Positions 8,411 to 16,875 of a DNA stretch of 64,000 nucleotides are shown here, piece by piece. Both the position numbers and the translations under genes were made by a program. The notes under the pieces were generated by a model. The model was not told the origin of the DNA, made no database searches, and worked only from the letters and a program-made list of their open reading frames with translations. The stretch is from Nonomuraea coxensis DSM 45129 (lineage in GTDB: Bacteria; Actinomycetota; Actinomycetes; Streptosporangiales; Streptosporangiaceae): contig NZ_CP068985.1 of assembly GCF_019397265.1 (NCBI RefSeq), positions 8,117,001 through 8,181,000 of the forward strand, read 5' to 3'. Each line of letters starts with the position of its first letter. The stretch's first letter is position 1.

Positions 8411-8445
8411 TGATACTAAGCAACAGAATTTGAGTCTGTGTATCA
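8411..8445. promoter_or_regulatory. Inverted repeats upstream of lcp/tetR
   Basis: TGATAC (8411-8416) is mirrored by GTATCA (8440-8445), and ACAGA (8423-8427) by TCTGT (8435-8439). They sit in the 240-base gap between lcp and the divergent TetR gene and are a candidate operator for that repressor. The two arms are not exactly concentric. Confidence 0.45.
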
Positions 8446-8499
8446 TCATGAGAACACGTCGTTACGGACGCCACAAGACCCGTTCTTGAGACAGACTCG

Positions 8500-9180
8500 A
8501 TGCAGAAGGTGAGCGTGGAATCCGTGCTGTCCGGCTTCATGGCGCCGTCAGGCTCAGGGTCGTTGCTGGAGCGCGCCTACGTGGACGCCGTCGAACGCGT
8601 CGACGACAACGACGAGCTACGGGCTCGCATCCTCGACGCGGCGTACGAGCAGTTCTGCAGGATGGGCATCAGGCGCTCCACCATGGAGGACGTCGCCCGG
8701 CGGGCCAAGGTGTCGCGCATCACCGTCTACCGGCGCTTCGAGAGCAAGGACACACTGGTCGAGCACGTGGTGCGCCGGGAGTTCCGCCGCTACTTCGACC
8801 GGTTCCTCGTCGACATCGAGCAGGCCGGCACCGCCGCCGACAGGGTGGTCCTCGGCTTCGTCAGCTCGTTGCGCGCCATTCGCGGCAACCCGCTGATCGG
8901 CGGCCTCCTCGTCTCCGAGCCCGACCTGCTCGTCCCGTCCATGATGACCGACGGGGGTCAGACCCTCGCCACCGTACGGGAGTTCGTGGCCGGCCAGCTC
9001 CGCCGCGAGCAACGCACGGGCAACGTGTCGGCCGACCTCGACGCCGACCTCGTGGCCGAGATGATGGTGCGCGTCTCCACCTCGTTCCTGGCGATCCCCA
9101 GCGCCGTCATCGACCTCGACGACGACGAGCAACTGGTCACGGTGGCCAGACGCTTCCTCGTGCCCATGCTCGAACCCTGA
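8500..9180 (+). CDS. TetR-family regulator, probable lcp repressor
   Basis: A 226-aa TetR-type repressor. After an N-terminal extension of about 37 residues comes the DNA-binding domain (about 38-90), with LRARILDAAYEQF, the recognition region MEDVARRAKVSRITVYRRF and a following DTLVEHVV helix. The C-terminal helical ligand domain is unassigned. Its divergent position to lcp matches LcpR-type regulators described near lcp genes in Gordonia and Streptomyces, so repression of lcp and of itself is the likely job. Later starts inside the extension (for example Met14) are possible. Confidence 0.82.
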   Translation: MQKVSVESVLSGFMAPSGSGSLLERAYVDAVERVDDNDELRARILDAAYEQFCRMGIRRSTMEDVARRAKVSRITVYRRFESKDTLVEHVVRREFRRYFDRFLVDIEQAGTAADRVVLGFVSSLRAIRGNPLIGGLLVSEPDLLVPSMMTDGGQTLATVREFVAGQLRREQRTGNVSADLDADLVAEMMVRVSTSFLAIPSAVIDLDDDEQLVTVARRFLVPMLEP

Positions 9181-9396
9181 CCTCCAGGTACGGTTCCATC
9201 AGGGTGGAGGCGGTATGGTCCGCAACCGAGCAGGGGCCTGTCGCAGTCGATGACGACGCCGGTCGTACCCGTCACCCGCGCCCCTCTCGCTCGGCCACAG
9301 CGAGAGATCAAAGCACAACAGAGATCATTCTCTAGGCGTTCTTACCAGCCTTCGCTCCCCGGCGCGTCCAGCGCGTGCCGGAGGCGCTCCCGCGTG

Positions 9397-10323
9397 TCAA
9401 GCCGATGCTCCCTCTGGAGTGCTGGGACGTTCATCGCGGTGCCGAGCCTTCACGCTGTTCACTGCGGCGATGAAACGGGCGAGGAGCGGTGACGCGTCCC
9501 CCGCTCGCCAGACCAGGTGCAAGGTGGTGGCGGTGCCCGTGAGGCGTCGAGGCACCACGCCCTCTCTGTGCAGCACGCGATAGGAGGAGGCCATCACGGC
9601 CCCGCCGAAACCGGCGGCGACCAGCGCGAGGATCGTCTGGACAGTCCGCCCTCGTGCGCCGATGCGCGGCACGATCCCGGCATGGTGGCACAACGAGGTG
9701 ATCTCGTCGTGTGCATGAGGCGCGGATTCACGCGGCCACAGCACCAGGGGAATCTCCCCGAGCACGGACACCGGCGCAGGCTCGCGGCTCCTGGCGAGAG
9801 GGTGGCCGGCAGGGAGGAAAAGGGCCAGCGGCTCGCGGGCCCAGACGCGGGTGGCGAGACGGGCATCACGGGCCGGCAGTCGCTGCACCGCCACATCGAG
9901 GGTTCCGTCCAGGATGCCGCCCGACATCTCGGCGTCGTCGAACAACTCCACCAAGCGGAGGTCGACGTCGGGAAGGTCCACCCGCAGCCGACCGAGGGCG
10001 TCCCCCAGGACGCCGTTGATGCCTGATCCGGCGAACCCCACGGTCAAACGGCCGATCTTGCCCGCGGCGGCCAGCCGTACGTCGTCCAGAGCGGCTTCGG
10101 CGTCGGCCAGCATGCGCACGGCCCGCCGGAGCAGTGCCTGTCCGGCGGCGGTCGGCACGAGTCCGCGGCCGGCGCGGGCGAAGAGCTCAACCCCCAGGCG
10201 TCGTTCCAACTCGCCCAGTTGCCGGCTCAAAGTCGGCTGAGTCAGCTGCAGCCGGCGAGCGGCTCCGCTGATGGAACCTTCTTCTGCGATCGCCACTACA
10301 TAGCCCAGCAACCGGAGCTCCAT
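9397..10323 (-). CDS. LysR-family transcriptional regulator
   Basis: A 308-aa LysR-type activator. The N-terminal winged HTH (1-60) reads LGYVVAIAEEGSISGAARRL, QLTQPTLSRQLGELE and LGVELFARAGRG. Residues 90-290 form the periplasmic-binding-like effector domain. It is transcribed away from the racemase/RidA/meta-cleavage operon starting at 10434 and is the obvious candidate for its control, with a pathway intermediate as coinducer, as is usual for LysR regulators of aromatic degradation. The last 15 residues (RPSTPEGASA) are probably disordered. Confidence 0.88.
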   Translation of the reverse strand: MELRLLGYVVAIAEEGSISGAARRLQLTQPTLSRQLGELERRLGVELFARAGRGLVPTAAGQALLRRAVRMLADAEAALDDVRLAAAGKIGRLTVGFAGSGINGVLGDALGRLRVDLPDVDLRLVELFDDAEMSGGILDGTLDVAVQRLPARDARLATRVWAREPLALFLPAGHPLARSREPAPVSVLGEIPLVLWPRESAPHAHDEITSLCHHAGIVPRIGARGRTVQTILALVAAGFGGAVMASSYRVLHREGVVPRRLTGTATTLHLVWRAGDASPLLARFIAAVNSVKARHRDERPSTPEGASA

Positions 10324-10379
10324 CCATACCTCCAGAGCATGGGCTCCATATCAATCGATGCCTCAGACTAGGGGTATGG
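10324..10379. promoter_or_regulatory. Candidate LysR binding region
   Basis: The divergent gap holds ATGG-GCT-CCAT (10339-10349), an interrupted dyad of LysR-box type, and outer arms CCATACC (10324-10330) and GGTATGG (10373-10379). Position and symmetry fit recognition and activation sites, but the boxes are not proven. Confidence 0.4.
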
Positions 10380-10433
10380 GTCTCTCCCGTAAAGAATGAA
10401 GGCACCTGCTTCCCACCGAACGCCGGAGCCGTC

Positions 10434-11156
10434 GTGAAACACCTTGGAGTTCTCGCCCACAGCACGGGAGGAGCAGCCCTCTGCTTCCTCGCCTTCTGTG
10501 AGGAAGGTTTCCATCGGACGGGCAGGAACGAACATCCCGACGTCACCCTGGACTACATCGCCTTCGGATACAGCATGCCCGCCTGGGACGCGGGAGATCA
10601 TGTGACGGTCCGGGCCACGCTGACCACCAGCGCGCAGCGCCTCGCCCGGGCCGGCGCCGACTTCTTCGCCTGTCCTGACAACACCGCGCACCTGGCTTTG
10701 GAGGTGCCCGGCCCGGATCTCCCGCTGCCGGGCCTGCACATCGCCGAGGTCGTCGCGGAACAGGCCGTCGCCGAGGGGCGCACCAGGGTGGGCGTACTCG
10801 GCACCAGGTACACGATGGACAGCCCGCTGTACCCGCGAGCTCTCGCCGCCCGCGGGATCGCCGCGGAACTGCCGGACGCCGATGACCGCGAACTCGTCAA
10901 CGAGGTCATCTTCAAGGAACTGGTGAACGGGGTGATCAGCGACGAGTCACGCCGGGAATACCTCCGCGTCATCGAACACCTGGCCGACCGGGGCTGTGAC
11001 GCGGTCGCCCTGGTCTGCACCGAGATCCCCTTGCTGATCACGTCCGACGTCTCTCCCCTGCCGACGTTGGATTCGACCCGTCTGCTGGCCCGCGCGGCCT
11101 ACGAGGTCGCTGTGGGTGAGCGGCCGATGCCCGACTGGCGCGGCGGTCCTCGATGA
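10434..11156 (+). CDS. Aspartate/glutamate racemase-superfamily protein
   Basis: A 240-aa member of the superfamily that includes aspartate/glutamate racemases, hydantoin racemase, maleate isomerase and arylmalonate decarboxylase. Both catalytic cysteines are present: Cys80 in FFACPDNTAH and Cys195 in VALVCTEIPLL, so racemase or isomerase chemistry is possible. The GTG at 10434 begins the frame just after GGAG. It overlaps the RidA-like gene by ATGA and heads the operon. In a meta-cleavage context, isomerisation of an unsaturated dicarboxylate, as in maleate isomerase, is worth considering alongside amino-acid racemisation. Confidence 0.8.
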   Translation: MKHLGVLAHSTGGAALCFLAFCEEGFHRTGRNEHPDVTLDYIAFGYSMPAWDAGDHVTVRATLTTSAQRLARAGADFFACPDNTAHLALEVPGPDLPLPGLHIAEVVAEQAVAEGRTRVGVLGTRYTMDSPLYPRALAARGIAAELPDADDRELVNEVIFKELVNGVISDESRREYLRVIEHLADRGCDAVALVCTEIPLLITSDVSPLPTLDSTRLLARAAYEVAVGERPMPDWRGGPR

Positions 11157-11662
11157 ACTCCGGCATCCACGACTCGCGACGCACGACGTCACACCCCGAA
11201 CGACGCCTCGGTGAACTGGGACTGACGTTGCCCGAGGTCGTACCTCCGGTCGCGGCCTACGTGCCGGCTGTCCGCAGCGGCGACCACGTTCACGTGTCGG
11301 GCCAGGTGCCGTGGCGGGAGGGGCGGCTGGTGGCCACCGGCGGGCTCGGTGACACGGTCAGCGTGGAAGCGGGATACGCGTGCGCGCGCCAGTGCGCGAT
11401 GAACGCACTGGCGGCGCTGAAGGCGGAGACAGGCGATCTGGCGGCGGTGAGCCGGGTGGTCAAGGCTCTGGTGTTCGTCGCGTCGACGGCCGATTTCACC
11501 CGCCACCCACAGGTCGGCGACGGGGCCTCCGACCTGCTCCGCGAGTTGTTCGGCGACGCCGGACGACATGCCCGCTCGGCGGTCGGGGTGGCGGCGCTCC
11601 CGCTGAACTCCCCCGTCGAACTGGAACTCCTGGTCGAGGTTCGCCGGCAGACACGCGGCTGA
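11153..11662 (+). CDS. RidA/YjgF-family protein
   Basis: A 169-aa protein with a RidA (YER057c/UK114) fold: Y.PAVRSGDHVHVSGQVPW, the central helix CAMNALAALKAETGDL, then LVFVASTADFTRHPQV and RSAVGVAALPLNSPVELE. RidA proteins hydrolyse 2-imino acids; close relatives act as 2-aminomuconate deaminases in aminophenol-type meta pathways. The usual catalytic Arg is replaced in this class by the motif RSAVGV. Its place between the racemase-like gene and the lower meta-cleavage genes suggests a deaminase role in that pathway, but generic imine removal is equally possible. Confidence 0.82.
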   Translation: MNSGIHDSRRTTSHPERRLGELGLTLPEVVPPVAAYVPAVRSGDHVHVSGQVPWREGRLVATGGLGDTVSVEAGYACARQCAMNALAALKAETGDLAAVSRVVKALVFVASTADFTRHPQVGDGASDLLRELFGDAGRHARSAVGVAALPLNSPVELELLVEVRRQTRG

Positions 11663-11736
11663 GCCCCCCGAAATCCCATCACCCCCGGGCCGCCGGCCGC
11701 GGGGCCGGCACCACCTTGGTCGTGAGGAGAGCGCGC

Positions 11737-12612
11737 ATGCCTGTGAAAGTCCCGGCGGCGATCGTCGGTTCAGGCAACATCGGAACGGATCTGCTCTACA
11801 AGCTCCGCCGGTCCGAGTTCGTGGATCCCAGGTTCATGATCGGCATCGACCCTGGCAGCGAGGGCCTGCGGCGAGCGGAAGGACTCGGCGTCGAGGTGTC
11901 CGCCGAGGGCGTCGACTGGCTGCTCAGCCGGTCAGATCCGCCCCCGCTGGTTTTCGAGGCGACTTCTGCGAAGGTCCACGCCGCGGCCGCGCCACGCTAC
12001 GCGGCCGCGGGAATCACCGCGATCGACCTGACCCCCGCCTCGGTCGGCCCCTGGGTCGTCCCCGCCGTCAACCTCGACGACCACCTTCAGGCGCCGAACC
12101 TCAACATGGTCAGTTGCGCGGGGCAGGCCACCATCCCCTTGCTCTACGCCATCAACCAGGTGGCCGACGTCTCCTACGGCGAGATCGTCGCCACCATCGC
12201 GAGCGCCGGCGCCGGTCCTGGCACCCGGTCGAATCTCAGCGAGTTCAGCGAGAAGACCGCAAAGGCCCTGGCCGCGGTTGCCGGGGTGGACGATGCCAAG
12301 GCGTTCTCACTGATCAATCCGGCCGAGCCACCCATGGTCATGCGCGACACCGTGTACGCGAGGGTCCGCCGCCGGGACGCCGGCCGGATCGAGCACGCCG
12401 TGCGGGAGATGGTGACGAAAGTCCGACGCTATGTGCCCGGATACCGGCTGCGACTCGTGGAAGTCGACGGCGACCTGGTCACCGTCATGGTGCAGGTGCA
12501 AGGCGCCGGCGACTTCTTGCCCACGTACGCCGGCAATCTCGACATCATCACCGCCGCCGCGGTCGCCGTCGCCGATCGGATCGCCGAGAAGAACCTTGGA
12601 GCAGCCCGATGA
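11737..12612 (+). CDS. mhpF: Acetaldehyde dehydrogenase (acetylating)
   Basis: A 291-aa enzyme converting acetaldehyde (or propanal), CoA and NAD+ to the acyl-CoA, the last step of the meta-cleavage lower pathway. The ATG at 11737 follows GAGGAGA. It has the Rossmann motif GSGNIG (11-16), catalytic Cys127 in NMVSCAGQATIP and the C-terminal dimerisation domain with NLDIITAAAV. Length fits MhpF/DmpF. The stop overlaps the aldolase start (ATGA), as expected for a pair that channels aldehyde within a DmpFG-type complex. Confidence 0.94.
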   Translation: MPVKVPAAIVGSGNIGTDLLYKLRRSEFVDPRFMIGIDPGSEGLRRAEGLGVEVSAEGVDWLLSRSDPPPLVFEATSAKVHAAAAPRYAAAGITAIDLTPASVGPWVVPAVNLDDHLQAPNLNMVSCAGQATIPLLYAINQVADVSYGEIVATIASAGAGPGTRSNLSEFSEKTAKALAAVAGVDDAKAFSLINPAEPPMVMRDTVYARVRRRDAGRIEHAVREMVTKVRRYVPGYRLRLVEVDGDLVTVMVQVQGAGDFLPTYAGNLDIITAAAVAVADRIAEKNLGAAR

Positions 12613-13616
12613 TCACCCTTGTGGACACAAGCCTGCGCGACGGCATGAGCAGCGTCTTTCACCAGTTCACCCCGCAGCAGGTCGCCGCGGTGGCAGCAGG
12701 CCTCGACCGGGCGGGCGTCCGGGTCATCGAGGTCGCCCACGGCATCGGCATCGGCGCCTCTTCGATCCAGTACGGAGTCGCCGCCGCGACGGATGTCGAG
12801 TACGTGGAGGCGGCTGTCACCGCCGTGGACAGGGCGGACATCGCCGTGTTGTACGTACCGGGGATCTCCACGCTCACGGCCCTGGACGCCGTCCGCGACG
12901 CGGGGGCGAACACGGTACGCGTAGCCACGCACTGCACCGAAGCGGACTGCGCCGAACAGCCGATCCGCCACGCCCGCGATCACGGTATGCGGGTGATGAG
13001 TTTCCTGATGATGAGCCACAAGCTGGAACCGGCGGCACTCGCCGAGCAGGCCGCCAAACTGGATTCCTACGGCGCACAGGTGATCTACGTGGTCGACTCC
13101 GCCGGCGCGCTCGTGCCCGGTTCCGCCGGCGCGCGCGTCGCCGCGCTACGCGACGCGGTCAGCGCCGACATCGGGTTCCACGCCCACAACAACCTGGGTG
13201 TGGGCATCGGCAACGCGCTTGCCGCGGTCGAGAACGGGGCGACCTACATCGACGGGTCGCTGCGAGGTTTGGGGGCCAGCGCGGGCAACGCCCAGACAGA
13301 GGTTCTCGCGGCCGCGATGGAACGAGCCGGTCACGACCCGGGAGTCGACGTCTTCGCACTGATCGAGGTGGCCGAACACGTCATCGCACCGTTGATGGCC
13401 GAGCCACAGATCATCGACGAGACAGCGCTCCTGCTCGGCTACGCCGGTCTCTACTCCACCTTCTTTCATCCGGCCAAGCGTGCCGCGGGGAAGTACGGCG
13501 TGGCCGTTCGCGAGCTCCTCCTGGAACTGGGACGGCGGGAGGTCATCGGTGGCCAGGAGGACATGATCATCGACGTCGCCGCCGAGCTTTCGCGCCGGGG
13601 CGGAGGGCGTGGATGA
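12609..13616 (+). CDS. mhpE: 4-Hydroxy-2-oxovalerate aldolase
   Basis: A 335-aa aldolase of the HMGL-like/DmpG family that splits 4-hydroxy-2-oxovalerate into pyruvate and acetaldehyde. It has DTSLRDGM (6-13) with the catalytic Arg and metal-binding Asp, the metal ligands His191 and His193 in FHAHNNLG, GLGASAGN, and a full DmpG communication domain (about 270-335) that docks onto the dehydrogenase. The ATG overlaps the mhpF stop, and the gene in turn overlaps the hydratase gene by ATGA. The family usually has TLRDG with a following His-rich loop; here it is SSVFHQF. Confidence 0.94.
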   Translation: MITLVDTSLRDGMSSVFHQFTPQQVAAVAAGLDRAGVRVIEVAHGIGIGASSIQYGVAAATDVEYVEAAVTAVDRADIAVLYVPGISTLTALDAVRDAGANTVRVATHCTEADCAEQPIRHARDHGMRVMSFLMMSHKLEPAALAEQAAKLDSYGAQVIYVVDSAGALVPGSAGARVAALRDAVSADIGFHAHNNLGVGIGNALAAVENGATYIDGSLRGLGASAGNAQTEVLAAAMERAGHDPGVDVFALIEVAEHVIAPLMAEPQIIDETALLLGYAGLYSTFFHPAKRAAGKYGVAVRELLLELGRREVIGGQEDMIIDVAAELSRRGGGRG

Positions 13617-14446
13617 GGACCTCCGAGGTCCGGGAGGCGGCTGCCGCACTGCTCGGCGCCTACCGGTCGGGCACGCCGATTCCTCCTTTGAGCACGACCT
13701 ATCCCGGTGCGACGATCGCCGACGCCTATCGCATTCAGCAGGAGCAGGTACGTGCCTGGACGGCGGCCGGAGACCAGATCCGCGGTCACAAGATCGGCTT
13801 GGTCTCGGCCGCGATCCAGCGGCAGATGGACGTCCATGAGCCGGACTACGGCCACCTGACCGCAAGCATGTTCCGGACGGAGCATCGGCCCATCCGCGCT
13901 GATGCCTTCCTGCAACCTCGCATCGAGCCCGAGATCGCCTTCGTGCTCGGCGCCCCGCTCCGAGGCCCCGGCGTGACGGCCGACGAAGCCGGTAGGGCGG
14001 TGCGCCACCTGCTGCCGGCACTGGAGATCGTCGACTCCCGGATCCGGGACTGGCGGATATCGATCGTCGACACGATCGCCGACAACGCGTCCTCCGGGGT
14101 GGCGATCCTCGGAAGCTCACCGATCGATCCGGCCGACGTCGACCTGAGATCGGCGCACTGCGCCTTGCTCAGGAACGGCGCGGTCAGCGAAACCGGCACG
14201 GGAGCCGCGGTTCTGGGGTCCCCGGTCAACGCGCTGGCCTGGCTGGCGAACGCCGTCGGTGCGCTGGGGGTGTCGCTGGAGCCGGGCGATGTCGTGCTGT
14301 CCGGCTCCTTCACCAGGGCCATCGCGATCGCACCGGGCGACAGCATCACGGCGGACTTTCCCGGGATCGGGAAGGTGACGACGATGCTGGCCGGGAAGGA
14401 CCCGTCCTTGCCGGGAGTGCAGGAACAACAACGGTGCAACTCCTGA
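13613..14446 (+). CDS. mhpD: 2-Oxopent-4-enoate hydratase
   Basis: A 277-aa fumarylacetoacetate-hydrolase-fold enzyme of the MhpD/DmpE/XylJ group, adding water to 2-hydroxypenta-2,4-dienoate to give 4-hydroxy-2-oxovalerate for MhpE. Visible signatures are GHKIGL (about 61-66), RIEPEIAFVLG with the metal-binding acids, ALEIVDSRI and VLGSPVNALAWLAN. The ATG at 13613 overlaps the aldolase stop. The close relative 4-oxalocrotonate decarboxylase shares this fold, so that activity is an alternative. It is the last gene of the operon. Confidence 0.9.
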   Translation: MRTSEVREAAAALLGAYRSGTPIPPLSTTYPGATIADAYRIQQEQVRAWTAAGDQIRGHKIGLVSAAIQRQMDVHEPDYGHLTASMFRTEHRPIRADAFLQPRIEPEIAFVLGAPLRGPGVTADEAGRAVRHLLPALEIVDSRIRDWRISIVDTIADNASSGVAILGSSPIDPADVDLRSAHCALLRNGAVSETGTGAAVLGSPVNALAWLANAVGALGVSLEPGDVVLSGSFTRAIAIAPGDSITADFPGIGKVTTMLAGKDPSLPGVQEQQRCNS

Positions 14447-14473
14447 TTATCTAGGACACACCGGACGAGTACT

Positions 14474-14650
14474 GTGATCCAGGCATCGACGGAGATCGAC
14501 CTGGAGGACGCCGCGGTGGCGCGCAAGAGGCCGGAGGACTCGACGGACCGGGAACTGGTGGCCCGGCCTGTGGATCAAGCCCTTGCCGGTGGCATGGAGC
14601 TGGTCGGGAGAGCGGGCTGCCAAGCACTGCTGCTCCGTTCGCCAAGGCTG
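14474..14650 (+). pseudogene. IS256-type transposase N-terminal remnant
   Basis: The frame reads DRELVARPVDQALAGGMELV then GRAGCQALL, recalling the N-terminus of IS256 (mutator) transposases (elvarlv.qa..eGleL.GegGll..Lt). After about 60 codons the similarity ends, and the catalytic part is missing. It lies in the gap between the meta-cleavage operon and the GlxA-like gene. The assignment rests on one short block. Confidence 0.45.
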
Positions 14651-14703
14651 TCCCAGCTCCTGGTCACTCATGCCCGGACCGCCTCGATGCCCGGGAGAAG
14701 GCG

Positions 14704-15669
14704 ATGAGCGCGACCGGTGATGTCGTCTTCGCCGTGTTCGACGGTGTTCTGCTGCTCGATGTGGCCGGACCTGTTCAGGTGTTCGACAGCGCCGGTGGAT
14801 ACCGGGTCCGGCTGGCCTCGTTGGACGGGCGACCCGTTCGCACCGACGTCGGCATCTCGCTGAGCGTCGACCTCGCGCTGTCGGAGTTGGACGGCGACGT
14901 GGACACCTTGGTGGTGCCGGGATACCCGCGGGACGAGTACGCCGGCGTTGCCCCGGAGCTGGTGGACGCCGTGCGGCGGGTGGCGGCCGGCGCCCGGCGG
15001 GTGGTCTCGGTGTGCACGGGCGCGTTCATCCTGGCGCGGGCGGGGCTGCTCGACGGTCGGCGGGCCACGACGCACTGGGAGGCCTGTGCAGCGTTGGCGG
15101 AGACATTTCCCGAGGTGCGAGTAGAACCTGACGCCCTCTATGTGCGGGACGGTTCGATCATCACCTCGGCGGGGGTGACCGCCGGGATCGACGTCGCCCT
15201 CGCGCTCGTCGGCGAGGACCGGGGCGAGGAACGGGCCCGTGCGGTCGCGAAGTACCTGGTCGTGTTCCTGCAACGTCCTGGCGGCCAGTCGCAGTTCCGT
15301 GCCCGCGACGCCGTGGCCGGTCCGCGCACCGCGACCCTGCGCCGGGCGCTGGACCTCGTGGCCGCCGACCCGTCCGGCGACCATCGCCTCACCACGATGG
15401 CCGACGCGCTCGCGGTCAGCGAGCGCCACCTGAGCCGCCTGTTCCGCCGCGAACTCGCGATGACGTGCGGCCAGTTCGTCGAACGCCTCCGGGTCGAAGC
15501 CGCGCAGGCCCTCCTGGAGTCCGGCGAGGATGCGGTCCCGGACGTCGCCCGCGCCTGCGGCTTCGGCTCGGGCGAGACGATGCGGCGGGCGTTCCTGCGC
15601 GTGCTCGGCGTCCCGCCGTCGGCCTACCGGCACCGCTTCCGCCTCGCCAAGCAGAGAACCGCACCATGA
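14704..15669 (+). CDS. GlxA-type AraC-family regulator
   Basis: A 321-aa two-domain regulator. Residues 5-170 are a DJ-1/PfpI domain with the nucleophile-elbow motif VSVCTGAFIL (Cys104) and ATTHWEA. Residues 215-315 are an AraC DNA-binding domain with two HTH motifs (MADALAVSERHLSRLFRREL and VARACGFGSGETMRRAF). The ligand of such GlxA-like proteins is generally unknown. It converges on the small membrane protein gene at 15680 with only ten bases between. The start at 14704 has no strong ribosome binding site. Confidence 0.88.
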   Translation: MSATGDVVFAVFDGVLLLDVAGPVQVFDSAGGYRVRLASLDGRPVRTDVGISLSVDLALSELDGDVDTLVVPGYPRDEYAGVAPELVDAVRRVAAGARRVVSVCTGAFILARAGLLDGRRATTHWEACAALAETFPEVRVEPDALYVRDGSIITSAGVTAGIDVALALVGEDRGEERARAVAKYLVVFLQRPGGQSQFRARDAVAGPRTATLRRALDLVAADPSGDHRLTTMADALAVSERHLSRLFRRELAMTCGQFVERLRVEAAQALLESGEDAVPDVARACGFGSGETMRRAFLRVLGVPPSAYRHRFRLAKQRTAP

Positions 15670-15679
15670 CGACCGGCGG

Positions 15680-16237
15680 TCAGCTGACGAACGCGAGAAC
15701 GATGAGCCCGAGGCCCAGAGGCACGTCGAGGAAGATGCATGCCTCGGCCAGCGACGGCGCCACGACCAGCTTGCGCCGGAGGTGGATCACGTCCCAGATC
15801 GCGTGGCTCGCGAGCGCGAGGCCGGCCACGACCACGCCTACCTGAGGTGTGCTGAACACCGCGATCAGGGCGGCACCGCCGAACCCGGCCACGGCGAGTG
15901 TCTGGGCGAGGAGCGCGGACCGTGACACCCGCAGGGCAAGGCCGACGACGACGAGGACAACGGCCGTGCCGCCGAGGCCGGCCCACCAAGACATCCCGAT
16001 CAGCTCGCTGACGACGACGACCAGGCTGGCGCCAAGGGCGGCCGGCCACACGGTCCAGGGTTCGCCCAGCGCCGCTGCGGCGAGATAGCACACGGCGGCG
16101 ACGGACAGGGTGATGGCCAGGGACTCCTGGTTGCTGCCGGTCACCAGGGAGAGGATGGCGACCGCCAGTCCCAGTGCGGTGGGCCAGCGATGCAGGACGA
16201 AGTGCCGGCGGCCGGCCGTCGGCGAAGTGGCGCTCAT
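15680..16237 (-). CDS. Small multi-pass membrane protein
   Basis: A 185-aa hydrophobic protein with about six predicted helices (for example LGLAVAILSLVTG, TLSVAAVCYLAAAALG, ASLVVVVSELIG, GTAVVLVVVGLAL, VGVVVAGLALASHAIW and LGLGLIVLAFVS). The Met at 16237 is preferred because the 21 residues before it, in a frame open from 16300, look non-coding. No enzymatic motif is recognised. It ends tail to tail with the GlxA-like gene. Function unknown. Confidence 0.6.
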   Translation of the reverse strand: MSATSPTAGRRHFVLHRWPTALGLAVAILSLVTGSNQESLAITLSVAAVCYLAAAALGEPWTVWPAALGASLVVVVSELIGMSWWAGLGGTAVVLVVVGLALRVSRSALLAQTLAVAGFGGAALIAVFSTPQVGVVVAGLALASHAIWDVIHLRRKLVVAPSLAEACIFLDVPLGLGLIVLAFVS

Positions 16238-16470
16238 GACGGGGAGAGTACGAGAGCGCGATGCGACAGTGAACAGAATTACCAGAGACGTGGAATTCAT
16301 GTCCGGAAGCGTGGAGTCGTACGCATTGTCAGGCGCGATCCAGCGTGTCAGCAGCCGCGTCAGTGCGGCGACGGCCCGCTGTCAGCGCGACCGGCGATGG
16401 TTCATCCATGAACGGTTCAGCACCTGCCCATACGGCTGAACCCCCTGACAGTTCAAAGGAGCACACCACC

Positions 16471-16875
16471 ATGTCGATCACCTTCGCCGAGCAGGACCAG
16501 CTCACCCTCCGCACCGCCGCCTGGGGCGCCGTCTTCCTGATGTCCGCCGCCGGCGCCGCCGGCTCGGCCCACAAGGCCGCCACCGAAGGCTCCATCGCCC
16601 TGACCAGCGCGACCGGCTCCATCGGACACGTCCTCGCCAAGGCCCCCAAGGGCGTGAAGTACGGCAAGACCGTGGCCGCCCTGGCCGACCAGGTGCTCCC
16701 CGCTCTGACGGCGTCCATGACCCTGCTCAAGCAGCACGACCCGGCCGAGGCCGACAGCTTCCGCCGTACGGTCAACGTCGCCGTCGAAGCAACCACCCGC
16801 CCCCAGCACGGCACCCCCAGCCCCACCATGACCGAGATGGCCCGCAAGATCACCGAAGCTCTCGACGCCGCTTGA
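16471..16875 (+). CDS. Conserved-type hypothetical protein
   Basis: A 134-aa protein, ATG at 16471 with AAAGGA ten bases upstream. It starts MSITFAEQDQLTLRTAAWG, has an alanine-rich amphipathic middle (VFLMSAAGAAGSAHKAA) and ends in helices. There is no signal peptide and no known motif. Codon use is typical of the chromosome, so it is very probably a real gene. Function unknown. Confidence 0.65.
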   Translation: MSITFAEQDQLTLRTAAWGAVFLMSAAGAAGSAHKAATEGSIALTSATGSIGHVLAKAPKGVKYGKTVAALADQVLPALTASMTLLKQHDPAEADSFRRTVNVAVEATTRPQHGTPSPTMTEMARKITEALDAA

